Source: Marsupella aquatica (taxonomy: Eukaryota > Marchantiophyta). From it: a stretch of DNA of 64,000 bases. Below, in pieces: positions 51,555 through 62,417 of the stretch; the stretch's first letter is position 1; every line of letters begins with the position of its first letter. Position numbers and translations under genes: made by a program. The stretch is taken from positions 21,762,001 through 21,826,000 of the forward strand of contig OZ316893.1 in NCBI GenBank assembly GCA_973895155.1. Direction: 5' to 3'. The notes under the pieces are model-generated. The model worked only from the letters and a program-made list of their open reading frames with translations. It was not told where the DNA came from and did not search any database.

Positions 51555-52610
51555 TTACTTGGGAATGGTGAGGGTGTCTCCTGCCACGATGTAATCTGCA
51601 TTCCAGATACCGTTTTCTGATTTCAACTCGTCAATGGATACTCCATATCTCCTCGAGATGCCCCAGAGAGTGTCACCACGAACGATGTAATACTCTTTGT
51701 AGGCTTTCTTCGGTTTACCTCCATGCGGTTTCCCTCCCGGTGCCAGCTTATGTACCTTGTTTGCAACTGCAGCACCTGCCCTCTCCACTTTCCCTTCAGC
51801 CGAAGCCAGGCCTTTCTGGATTGCCTCCTTCTCCCTGATCAACTCCTCATCCGCTTTGTCAAAAAAGTTCTTCCCCTTCACCTCAGCAGATTTCTCACCA
51901 TCCTCTACAGTTCTCTTCGTCTCCTCCTTTGCCTTCTCTGCCTTGGCTGCAGCCTCGTCCTTCTCCTTGTTGGCCTGTCCGCCGAGCCAACTAAACCAGC
52001 CGCCCCACTGCTGCTGGGTTTTACCCTCCTGCACGGCTGCTTTCTCCCTCCCCTCTTCCACAGCCTCTTTCACATCCTCCTCCGCTTCTTCAGCGGCGTA
52101 TTTCGCCTCTCTTCTTTTCTCATCAGCAGCGTATTTCGCCTCTCTGCCTTTCTCCTCAGCGGCGTATTTCGCCTCTCTGCCTTTCTCTTCAGCGGCGTAT
52201 TTCGCCTCTTTGCCTTTCTCTTCGACACCTCCCTTGAATTCTCCAGCTTTCTCCTTGGCAGCTCCAAACTTGTCCTTGACACCTCCCTTGAATTCTCCAA
52301 CTTTCTCCTTGACACCTCCCTTGAATTCTCCAACACCTCCCTTGAATTCTCCAACCTTCTCCTTGACCCCTGCCTCGAACCTGGAGAGTCCATCAGGCTT
52401 TCCAATATTGATCTGCTCATGGAAGGGCTCCCCTTTGGGATATCCGTGTGCGCGCTCCTCCTTCTTGCCCACAAAGACCGACTTGTACAAGCTGTACCCA
52501 ATTCCCGTCGCTATAACGACAGCCGTGACTTTCACTATGGTGTCATCCTTCTTGTCATCCCCCTTCGGTGGACCTTTCGCTGCCGCCCCGTTCCCATGCG
52601 CTCCAGACAT
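51555..52610 (-). CDS. LysM-domain protein with TM segment and LEA-like repeats
   Basis: Single-exon gene, 351 residues from the ATG at 52610; the open frame extends 11 codons upstream but without an ATG. Order: short basic N-terminus; hydrophobic segment at about 25-42 (IVKVTAVVIATGIGYSLY), a likely single membrane anchor; repeats at 82-130 built on VKEKVGEFKGG; four 11-residue repeats at 131-174 (EEKGREAKYAA type); a charged Ala/Glu/Lys helical region to about 285; and a C-terminal LysM at 307-350 (YYIVRGDTLWGISRRYGVSI..IVAGDTLTIPK, shown as two ends). The 11-mers resemble group-3/LEA_4 proteins, which become helical on drying or at membranes. LysM binds N-acetylglucosamine polymers in known cases; single plant LysM proteins with varied targeting also exist. 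Ligand and location are unknown. Confidence 0.88.
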   Translation of the reverse strand: MSGAHGNGAAAKGPPKGDDKKDDTIVKVTAVVIATGIGYSLYKSVFVGKKEERAHGYPKGEPFHEQINIGKPDGLSRFEAGVKEKVGEFKGGVGEFKGGVKEKVGEFKGGVKDKFGAAKEKAGEFKGGVEEKGKEAKYAAEEKGREAKYAAEEKGREAKYAADEKRREAKYAAEEAEEDVKEAVEEGREKAAVQEGKTQQQWGGWFSWLGGQANKEKDEAAAKAEKAKEETKRTVEDGEKSAEVKGKNFFDKADEELIREKEAIQKGLASAEGKVERAGAAVANKVHKLAPGGKPHGGKPKKAYKEYYIVRGDTLWGISRRYGVSIDELKSENGIWNADYIVAGDTLTIPK

Positions 52611-53400
52611 CTTCCTTCCCCTTCCTCTCCTCCTCCACCACACTCAACTCAACTCACCACCACTCACTCCACTGAGACGGCAGCAGATTCCAGCTCGGCG
52701 CGGCCAATTCTCTCGACCGATCGTGCGCACAAAGCGAGCAGAATGAAGAACTCGAAGCCTGGATCACAACCCACCACGGGGAATAAAAAGAACTCGAAAA
52801 ACCTAAAATTGAATTCCAATCTCGATCAAGAAACTGTGCTCGACTCTATTTGGAACAATTATGTTGGTAAAATATATTGGCGGAGTCTATATGTGTATGC
52901 AACTCAAATGTCAATATGCCCGGACGAACGAAGCAGTGCCACGGCGCAACGAGGGCACGACCAACGTGTCGACCGCGGAGAACCCACCCGTTATCCGCAA
53001 ACCCTCGGTCTCCACTGACTCTGCCTTGGTATGGTCGCGCAGAGCCAATCCCCGTGTGCCACGATTGCAAGCTTCATGGTTTTATCTGGCCCGTGGTGGC
53101 CCGCAATTCGCCCGCTCTATCGTCCCCTCGTCTACTGTAGGCGTCTTCGCCGAGAGCCCGTGTATACATGACTGTACAGTGGAGAGAAGCTACACTACTA
53201 GAGAAGGGAGCTTGAAGAGGAGGAGAGAGGGGAGAGTACAAGAGAACGTCAGCTTTTGCATTCTTATACATGTCATTGTTCATTCCATACCGCAAACAAA
53301 AATTATTAGGTTCAACACATGTATTAATATCTAACTCCTTTTCCCTAATGTATATAATAGATCACGTGTGCAAACGACACATTGAATCTATAAGGACGGA
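52611..53400 (-). promoter_or_regulatory. Presumed LysM gene leader and promoter
   Basis: The first 70 bases upstream of the ATG are, on the minus strand, GA/GT-rich, and 52620-52670 is CT/CA-rich on plus. A 157-codon plus ORF (52861-53334) and overlapping ORFs lack any recognisable domain and are not called genes. No TATA box is assigned. Confidence 0.3.
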
Positions 53401-53406
53401 CAGTAT

Positions 53407-53608
53407 GCCTCTAACATGGAGTCTATGATATGTCGAGCATAGAGCATAGCTAACCCCCATGGATTACTAGACCAAAGTAATCCACTAAAGTAATCTACTA
53501 ATCTGGTGCCTCTGACATGGAGTCTATGATATGTCGAGCATAGAGCATAGCTAACCCCCATGGATTACTAGACCAAAGTAATCCACTAAAGTAATCTACT
53601 AATCCGGT
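53407..53608. repeat. 101-bp tandem duplication, nearly identical
   Basis: Two copies starting GCCTCTRACATGGAGTCTAT at 53407 and 53508, differing at only a couple of positions. The high identity marks this as a recent event in contrast to the old array around it. Confidence 0.9.
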
Positions 53609-56600
53609 GCCTTCATTCAGCCCCTGTCATTGGATAGAAAAAATGTAAAAAAATATCTTTTCATGTCCCAGGTTTTTGTAGCGGTGTCTAGACTGCTATG
53701 GCCCAGGCTAGGGAAAAGGGAGTCATGTCCTTATAAAACAAAATTGCATGGCCTACAACAAAGATTCCTCCTTTTGGCATTCAAATTAGAAGACTAACAC
53801 AACATGGAAGGACAAAACATAGCACTTGGTGGTTGGGTGTGCTCAATATTGCTGCACATAGAGGGCCTAGGTTTTTATCTCTGTCCATGAGCAAGTGTTG
53901 GACTTTGTCCCCTTCACAAGTGTGTGTGGCTTGGTATGCCGATGCTGGCACAACACAAATCCTTGTTTGCTAGTGTCTATGATTTGTTGTGCTCACTATG
54001 TGAGTGAGTAGGGAGCTTTAGCTCTGACATTACTCATTTTCCCAGATGTCACAAATGTTTGAATCGTCCCTTTGTCCTAGGCTGTGTGTCTCCAGAATTC
54101 ACTATTCATAAGTTGGGAAAACCGCGTTGCTATCGTGATGTTCTTAGGGTATACATGACCCTGGCGGCTGCCAACCCTACCTCGTGGATAGGTGGGGGTA
54201 TTGTCCCAAGTTCCATGGGCTTTGTTTGTATATATACCTATATAGATATCACATCTTGATAAGATCATGTCCCATTGTTACTCACTGCTATAAGTCATAT
54301 ATTCATAAACATAACCTCATAAATATCCATACACATAATTATCCATACTCATATGCATATACATCTGCATAAACTCATAGATTCACATACTCATACCTCA
54401 CCACCCAAGGCCATAAAGGATCATGCATTGGAGTATACTAGGTTGTTGATGAACTCGTTCGGTTCATTTCATTCACTTATTTTCTTTATTGCATCCTGAG
54501 TCCATTATTCTAGACTATTGGGCAACCATAAAGTATGCATAGCTGGTCTTTGATCCAGAAAGTGAGTACTTACAAACAAACAACCATTTATTTATGCAGC
54601 AATAGTGGTAATTTCAATTTACTAGTGCATACATCTAATTTCTGGGTAGACGATTCACCTCGGAAGGCCAAACCACAGTATGCTCATGTGCCTAGTCTCA
54701 AGGCACAGAGTATTGACCATAGTTGTTCCTCAAGAATTATTAGACATAGATAATCCACATCCCTGGTGCCTTCATTCAGCCCCCGTCACCAGGTAGAAAA
54801 TGATTTGTATATAAATCTTTTCATGTACCATTTTTCTGTAGCTTGTCTGGACTGCCACGGGAGACACGGCCCAAGGAAGAGTGTATCGTTTAGTCTCTAT
54901 CCAATCTATGTGAGTCAAATGCTTCTGAATGCATAAAGTGTTAAAGAACTGAAAGAAATTAGATTTTGCTTTTGTTGTACACCTTTGGACTGTTGCTACC
55001 CATTGGTGTTGTCAGTCAGTGGTCCCACAAGCCTGACAGTGGTCCCACAAGCCTGGCCTGGAGCAATGTACAGTGAGTCGCTTGTGTCAGCCCCACACAG
55101 TGTCAAACAGAACCCACTGGTGATGCCAATGTCTCACAACATCATTGTTCTCATTGGAGTTGGCTGAATATTTGGTGTCAAATAGCTTCTCACAACATCT
55201 TTGCTTTCACGGGAGATAACAGAGTATCCAGTGTTCAACAACTTCCCAGAGTAATCTTATTGTTCATTATGCTTTGGCTCCCTTGTGGTCATGCGTAGTA
55301 CCCCCTATAGCAACAGAGGTTTTGGCAGATATCACAGTGACATGAAAACTTTGGCACCGTTATTCGGGAATAGTTTTAGGGCATGGGGTCCCAGACCTTT
55401 GTATACAGCACAATATTTGACTATTATTTATGCCCTATATTTTTATAAAAATTCATATGTAGACTGAGGATTTTACATGTTCCAGGCCTGTATGACCGTA
55501 GTAACATCATAGTGTTAGGGTCCATGGTCAATTTTACATGATATCCATGTTTATCATGTTATCCTTACAAGAGAGATTATAAAGAGTAATGTATACACAC
55601 CCAGTCAAGGCCATGTCAAGACAAAACCATATCCACACACATCTCATGGTTTAGTCACACAGATTGGTAGAGCGAATATCTTTATCATATATGATATGCA
55701 CCAAATCATTATTGTCAGACATTCACAAGTTACCGAAAGCACATGGTTTATCATGGGAGGATAGTGGAGGGTTGACAAGAAGCTAACAGGTGGGGGTTGA
55801 CAAGAAGCTAACAGGTGGGTCACACTAATAGTAATGATATTCTAAATAACTAATAATATGAAAAGATAAAAAAGTGGCATCATGACAGGTGTTGTAACAA
55901 AACATAGCATTATGTGATGCATGTATTCATGCATCAATGACAGGCATTTAATCAAAGTGAAAAAAGTATGAGGAGAAAAAGTATGTCATTGGTGTTAGCA
56001 CATGCGTAACTCTACAACATGGATGACAAAACCAAAAAGAAATTAGCACAGGTTAGTATCGAAACAATCATTGAAGAAGAATATATTTTCTTTACAATAA
56101 AGACTTGTCTTGATCAGATCAAGTTGTAAGATAGCGGTTCATCATATTTGTATGTCATACAGATTGATGTAGACCATCATCCTGAACTGGAAATGTAGGT
56201 GACACAGGCTACATTGCAAGCCCCATGGTCGTCTTTGAGCCCTGTCACACCATTTAGAGTGGTAATAAAGTATATCGTACTATCTAGGTATAGAGATTTT
56301 GTATGTGTGCTACATGAACACTATGTTTAGTTTGAGTTGGTGTGAGGGATAGTTATCCCCTTGTGTTGGCTCAAAGGCCTCATCTTTCAATGTTGAGCCT
56401 TTGAGCATGAGTTTGGTGGCTATGGTGTGGCTGACCAGGTTGTGTGCATGTAACGTGGATTCCTTGAAGCACAAGGTGCGTTGGGCTTGACATACATGTG
56501 TGATCGCGTTGGATGGGATCGTTGTTGGATTAGCACCGATCGTTGTTCGATTTGCACTATTGAAGAAGATTATTGTGGGTTTTGGGCATGTATGGACATG

Positions 56601-59450
56601 GGTTCCATTTGTAGATCATTCTCTTAGGTTTGTGTCGTTAGATTGTGACTATGCTTGGATATGTGTGACAAGCGATGTATGTTGTGTAGCGATGTGTATG
56701 CGCACGACAGCCCCCATCCATGGGGTGAATCCAGTCATACTCAGGATAGATTCAAGCTACACGAAAACTTCTGCTACCAAAGCCCAGGCGGTAACGGGGA
56801 GACGTGTAATCAGTTCAAGGCTAGCACAAAATGAAATCATATAGCATAAAAAGAAGAGAGAAGGCCATACTTGCTGCGCCCAGGCCATTTTTTGTGTACT
56901 GGAGTTGTATAAAAAATCACGTTGATTGACTTGAACGCCTTAGAGTGTGATGTACTCAAAAAAAATGTACCACAAGAATCTATAGTTTAAATGATGTGTA
57001 TGACAAAGTGCAGTCAGAAAGTGTGTTAGTGCAAGATATGAGAGTGCTGTGCCTAGAGAATAACTATAAAGAGTGGACAATGTGCTTTATAGAAGGTTTT
57101 GTAGGACATGTATTATTTTAGGTTTTCTTTGTGGGGTCCATAACTCTATGGTGACCGTAAGATCTAGGGTATTTTATTTGAGTGGTAGATGTGCTAGCAT
57201 CTTTTAGCGTTAAGATCAAATGGTGGTGCGTGTATCAGAAAAATACTATATTTACTTAGGTGCGTAAATGTAGGTATGAGTCCAAAATACTCATATTTTA
57301 TATGTGCAAGCATGTACATAATTTAAAGTGGGCAGTTCAATACATTTTCTTTTGTCCAGAGAGATAAGTGTAGAGTCCTAACACCCATTCAAGGCCACGA
57401 TCACAGCTAGGCTAGCTTTAACACATTCTTGACCCTGTAGCATTCTCAAAAAGATAGTTGTGGTTTTAACTTTTATGTCAGACATACACCTTGTCACTCG
57501 TAGCCTAGAGTCCTTGCCAAAGCACATATGATCAAAAAGCTATGAAAAACAGCCGAATGTCAGATGCAAGGCTCCAGGAAAATATCTTCATTTATAAAGT
57601 CAAAAAGAGTTCTTTGTCATGTCAAGTGTGTAAAAAGTTAAAAACAGAGCATCTTTCTTAAACTGTGAGTATAATGTACAAGCATGCAGTGACCTTTTCT
57701 TAATGTGCGGAGGCCAATATCGCGTACTGTCATTCACCAGATGTTAGTCCACAAAAGATTAGTTCATAACAGATAAGGTTAGGTAGTATTCATTTACAAA
57801 AGTAAATGAATCTATAATGCAGTGTATCATTACTGGGTTTCAGTCAGTTTGATGTAGACCATTATCTAAAGTGAAGATATGAGTGAAACGGCTCATACCA
57901 CAGCCTCGAGGTTGTCTTTTAGCCCCCATCCTCAGGGTGAATCAGGCCATAGACCAGGATTCGAGTTATATGTTTCTGCTGCCAGTAGCCACGGCGGCAA
58001 CGGGGAGACGTATATCCACTTTAGGCTAGCATTGCAAATGAGATTAATCTATTAAAAGATGGTACCATGGTGTAAGATTACATACCTGCTGACTTCGTGC
58101 CATGAGAGGTCTTTGTGCTGTTGGAAGGTGCTGGCGAAACTTGTTAGTAGATGTCTGTGCAGTACCTGCTAGTCGTTCGTGCTGCACTTAGCCTGGGTCT
58201 CTGCTAAATGTGTCACGGTAGTAAAGGACTTAAAGTAGAGTTCTTGGCACATAAGTGTGTGGCCAGAGGAAGAGAGTGGATGCATCAGAGAATGTGTGAG
58301 AAAGCGTGAAGGAATCAAACAGAGCACAGTGACTTGAGATGTGACACTGAACCTTTCCTGCCTCTCACATATACAGTTGGGACATTTGGAGGGAAATAGG
58401 AGAGCCAGGGGATGTGGGTACGTAACTTTTTTTAGGGCAGCTGCCAAAGTGGGGGCTATTTCAATCACTATGTACGCTTGTCCTAGTTATGTATAGGTAT
58501 ATCGGTATCCAATATGTGTCCTATATTTTCTGGATGGATGAGTATGGTATATCTTTATTTGTTTATACTATAATGTTATTTTATACCTGGTTTTAAAGAT
58601 AACCTAAGATTAGCCATACCCTTACTAGACCAAAGAGAGAGAGCTGTAATTTATATTTGTAAAACACCCAATCAAGGCCATGAACAAAGCAAAGTGTTCA
58701 TAAGATATAGACGAGCCATTACATCACTATGAAAATTGTGGGGCAGAGTTTTTACGCAGATATCCACCTTACCATTCATATCCAGGTAGACTACACGGTG
58801 AAGCACCTTACAACATGATTGGTAATGGAGCGGCACATGACTTATGAGGACAGGAAATAACAAAAGCATATAAATTTTAAAGATCTTGTTGGGAAAGGCT
58901 TTCTTGATGTATAATTATCTTTTCTGTTCTTATTCATGTACATGCATACTGCGCTATTGTGGGGTCCAGAGGAACAGTAAAAAATATTCTAGCCATTCTA
59001 CTTAGCCACGCCTGTGTACAGTTTCTAGAAAAGCATATATCCCCTGTATCACAAACATAAAGCAATCTCATGGAATATTGGCTAGTCTGTCCTAGTTGTA
59101 TGATGTGAGTATCTTTGTTATAGAAAGTATCATAGGGCCCACATTAGTAAAATAGAGCATATAGGATGAGCATGTTAGTATTTCTTCTAAAAGCCCTTAT
59201 ATAGAAATAAGTGCAACGTCCAAGCGGTGCATCAATACTGTGACTCAAGCAGTATGAAGTGGACCCTCATCCAGAGTGAAAAAATGGGTGAGACAACCCA
59301 TAATGCTCCCATAAGGTCGTCTTTCAGCCCCCATCCTTAGGGTGAACCAAGTTTAAAACTGTGATTCCTGCTACATGTTTCTGTTGCCAGTAGCCGCGGC
59401 GGCAACGGGGAGACGTGTATTACCTCGAGACAGAAAAATTCCTAAAATCA
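53609..59450. repeat. Diverged tandem array, about 1.3-kb units
   Basis: Three clear units share landmarks in order. CACCCANTCAAGGCCA falls at 55596, 57378 and 58664. A GTAGACCATNATC-like phrase falls at 56162, 57851 and 59257. GCCCCCATCC..GGGTGAA falls at 56710, 57925 and 59330. GGCGGCAACGGGGAGACGT falls at 56790, 57995 and 59400, followed by a CATACCTGCTG phrase. After subtracting the LTR inserted in the first unit the periods are about 1.2-1.4 kb. Two shorter relatives with CCTTCATTCAGCCCC occur at 53610 and 54760. Small exact tandem duplications (20 bp at 55017-55056, 25 bp at 55770-55819) lie within. No protein family is recognised. Confidence 0.65.
56243..56709. mobile_element. Probable solo LTR, 467 bp
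   Basis: Compared with the other two array units, the first unit is interrupted exactly inside the GTCTTTNAGCCCCCATCC phrase. The inserted piece starts TGTCACACC and ends CACGACA, the TG..CA ends of an LTR, with GCCC on both sides as a short target duplication (56239-56242 and 56710-56713). TGTCACACC is a common start of plant Ty3-type LTRs. It is not obviously the LTR of the element at 42-49 kb. The empty-site comparison with the sister units is the main evidence. Confidence 0.65.
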
Positions 59451-61700
59451 AAGATTAAGTGCAGCTGCCATACCTGTTGGGGCTGTGCCATGAGAAAAAT
59501 AGTGCAGAGTCCTGGTGCAGCTGTCGCTGTGTTCCTTCCCACGGTGGTAAGTGCTGACTCCAAAATGTACACGAGCTCCCTTGTGACAACGTGCTACCCC
59601 TAACTATGGACTGCTATCTCATTGGTCATGAAAAATCTATGGGACAGAGTTCTTGCCAGTAAGCCAGGCATAGACTATCAGAACACTGTAGTGCATGCTT
59701 GAACTTTTCAGGAATACCAGAAGCTTCATAGAGTGTGGTGGACATTGGGGTTCTTACGGCATATAACTTTAGGCAGGTGGCAGGTGGGGACCCCAAGGCC
59801 AAAAGTTTTTAGGTTTAGGAAAATGGCGCTTCATTTTTTAGGGTAGCCGTCAGGTGGGGGGCAGGTCAAGGGCAGTTGCAACTGTTTAAAGAATATTTGG
59901 GTACAGTAGTTTACGCTGACATAAATTGGTATTACCTATTTAATGTTTGTTGTATTCTATGTATAGGGTAACCATTTTCATATTATATAATCATCGTTAC
60001 ATAAAGGGGATTTTATGTGCTTAGTGATTATGGCAGCAAAGATTCCCTGGCCTATGGTTAGGTATGTACAGTCTATTCGGTAGATGTTAGTCGTGCCATA
60101 TCTTTACTTCGAGAGAGAGTAGAGCTCGATCGAGTAGAATTCAATCAGAGCGTTGTGGTTTGGTCAGTGGTCAATCTGGTGTCATTAGTGTATCGAGGCA
60201 AACAGTGGAAAAAAGGAGAGGAGACGGAGGTTACATAGAATCAGTCTTGATGTAGGCTATGCATTGGAATCCAAGTGAGTTGTTGCTTGTTGCTGTTGCG
60301 TGGATGGGTGGAATTTGTGATGGGATCACTTTTCTGGGTTGTCCAATTAGAGAGCATTGGAGGTCAAAATATTCTAGAAGATTTCTTCTAAGCTGCAAAT
60401 TAATGGATGGTGGACCGTAGTCTAAATCCTATTATTGCCTACGATGGCCTTTTGTCACCTGTGGCTCCCTTCCATTTTGAGGATTGACCTGCTAATTGTG
60501 GGCTGGTTACAGGTTGCTCATTTTTCTTCTAAATTGAGTGATTTTTATTTACTTCACTATGAATAAGATTTCAAGGAGCGACCAAAAAAAGACTTGTACA
60601 TCAGATCCCAAACAGATCGATGGGAGCCAAAATGTAAATATGAGACAACTTAATTAAGAGCACATATAGATCACCAAGCAAAACTTAATTATTCCAGATG
60701 GGCCATGTTCAGTCAAGCAATAACCAAAGTTGGCATGTAGTATTAAACCAAAGTAACTGAAAAAGTTCATATATATCAATCAGTAGTGTGCTAAATCTCA
60801 AAACCTCTAAACCACTTGTTGCAAGAGTAAAATTACTACTTGGTTTAGATTGCCAAACCTCAAAAGAATACTTTGGAAAAGCCCTAATCCCGAGACTAAG
60901 TAATTAACATTGAGAACCGATGACAAAGTAATAATCAAACTGAAACTAGTGACAATAGATATTTTGATGAAGAAGAGTGACAACGGAAAGACATTATCAC
61001 GATCAAAAGCTATTCTTGAGGGCCACTGTGATTCTAGGGGCTTAACCTGCGTCCAAGGTGTGAGTGGAAAATGGGGATTGGGGACAGAGTGAGTTTTTGA
61101 CAATGACAAATTGGGCTTGGCTTGAATACATTCACCTCTATTTACATGCAAAAAAAATGCTTACTCTGGGTAGTGCGTTAAATCTCAAAAGACCCATAAT
61201 CTGATCTTGGGGTGAGGAGGTTGGGATTGCCACTCGTTCATCCTAGCCCATGACTCTGCCAGCAGAACTGAAGTTAAGGGTGCAAGTGAGAAACCAGGAT
61301 TGGAGGCAAGGTGAGTCTCCAAAAATGGCAGAGCCGGCTTAAATGTTCTCACCTCTATTTGCCTTCAAAAAAGAGGCACTTCGGGCCAATATGATAAATC
61401 TCATAAAACCCCCCTCAGCACACTAGTAGTGGTGGGAGTATTGATTACCTTTAGCCCTAACTAGTCTAAAGGGTCTAACTGGTCTACTTTGGAGCCCAAG
61501 TTTAAGCCTCTCTCGAGTCCAGTCTGGGTCTTTCCGGGTCCTTCTATCCCAAGCGATTATCCCAATGTGGCTACTCTAAAGAATTGCATGCTCTTGAGGA
61601 AAACATCTATCGTCTATTGGGTAGGCTTTCAAGGCAAATAAATAAATAAAAAACTATTATAGCCAGAACCTGACTCAGGGGTGGGGAGGCTGGGACCTCT
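59451..61700. other. Intergenic, no gene recognised
   Basis: Short ORFs only. A phrase ending CAAGTGAGAAACCAGGATTGG with CAAGGTGAGT recurs near 61055-61095 and 61285-61320, a two-copy imperfect repeat of about 230 bp. Confidence 0.4.
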
Positions 61701-62417
61701 ACCCCCTCCTGAGGGACGGTTCCATGAACTCTTCACCCCCCTCCCCCCAAGTAAACGAAACGCTGCCCTAGACCACACGGAAGCCCGGAGTTTTAGTCGC
61801 GTTACATCTCGTTGTAGGGTTTGGCCCTCTCGTGGTGCTCTCCTTCTGTGTCATCCAATTCTGGGAGCGCTCGTTTGATTCGTCAATTTTGTTCGCAACT
61901 ACAATCGGAGGTCGAAGCAATTCTGTGAAGCTCGTTCAAGTCGTTCGCAAGTAGGTCGAAGCTTTTTCTCAAACTCCTCTCTGGAAGAAATATTAGCTCT
62001 ATTCGCTCTCGCTCTCGGTGTCGTTTTTGGTTCCCTACATTTGGTTTTCAAGCGTTTTGTCGAAGCTCAGCACAGCAGAAGTTTTAGCGTTCCGAGCATT
62101 CAGTGATCTGTGCATCTGACGTGCTGAGATTTCTGTGATGATGGTTCCTGCAGCTCCCTTGAACTTCTCTGCGGCAATCGGGACTGTGGTTATTATGGTC
62201 TAGCAAGCAACTGAAATAATTGAGAATCTCGGCCGGTTTCTTCCCCTGTCCCGTGCGATTTCTCCTGCGGACAAGGGCACTGCGCACGGACGGACGGGCA
62301 ACACATTTGTTCGGGAGAGACTTTACTTCAGTCGGGAATTTCACTGCCTGAGCTGCTGTTGCGTCGAGAGCTGATTTTCGTCCCGAGTCTCTCCTCCTAG
62401 GAGGAGATTTTGCAAAC
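61701..62417 (+). promoter_or_regulatory. Presumed eIF3b promoter and 5' leader
   Basis: GC content rises here compared with the repeats to the left. The phrase TCGTTCGCAACTACAATCGGAGGTCGAAGC and a diverged second copy (GTCGTTCGCAAGTAGGTCGAAGC) lie near 61890-61965, quoted here only as landmarks GTTCGCAA and GGTCGAAGC. The start is preceded by GCAAACATGGCG, a good plant initiation context. Transcription start and any leader intron are not placed. Confidence 0.4.

Noticed and set aside
51723-53018. Plus-strand ORF of 431 codons (and a 329-codon partner frame) over the LysM gene
   Set aside because: It is antisense to a gene with clear domains. Its Leu/Ser/Phe-rich repeats are the mirror of the Lys/Glu/Ala repeat codons, and no domain is visible.
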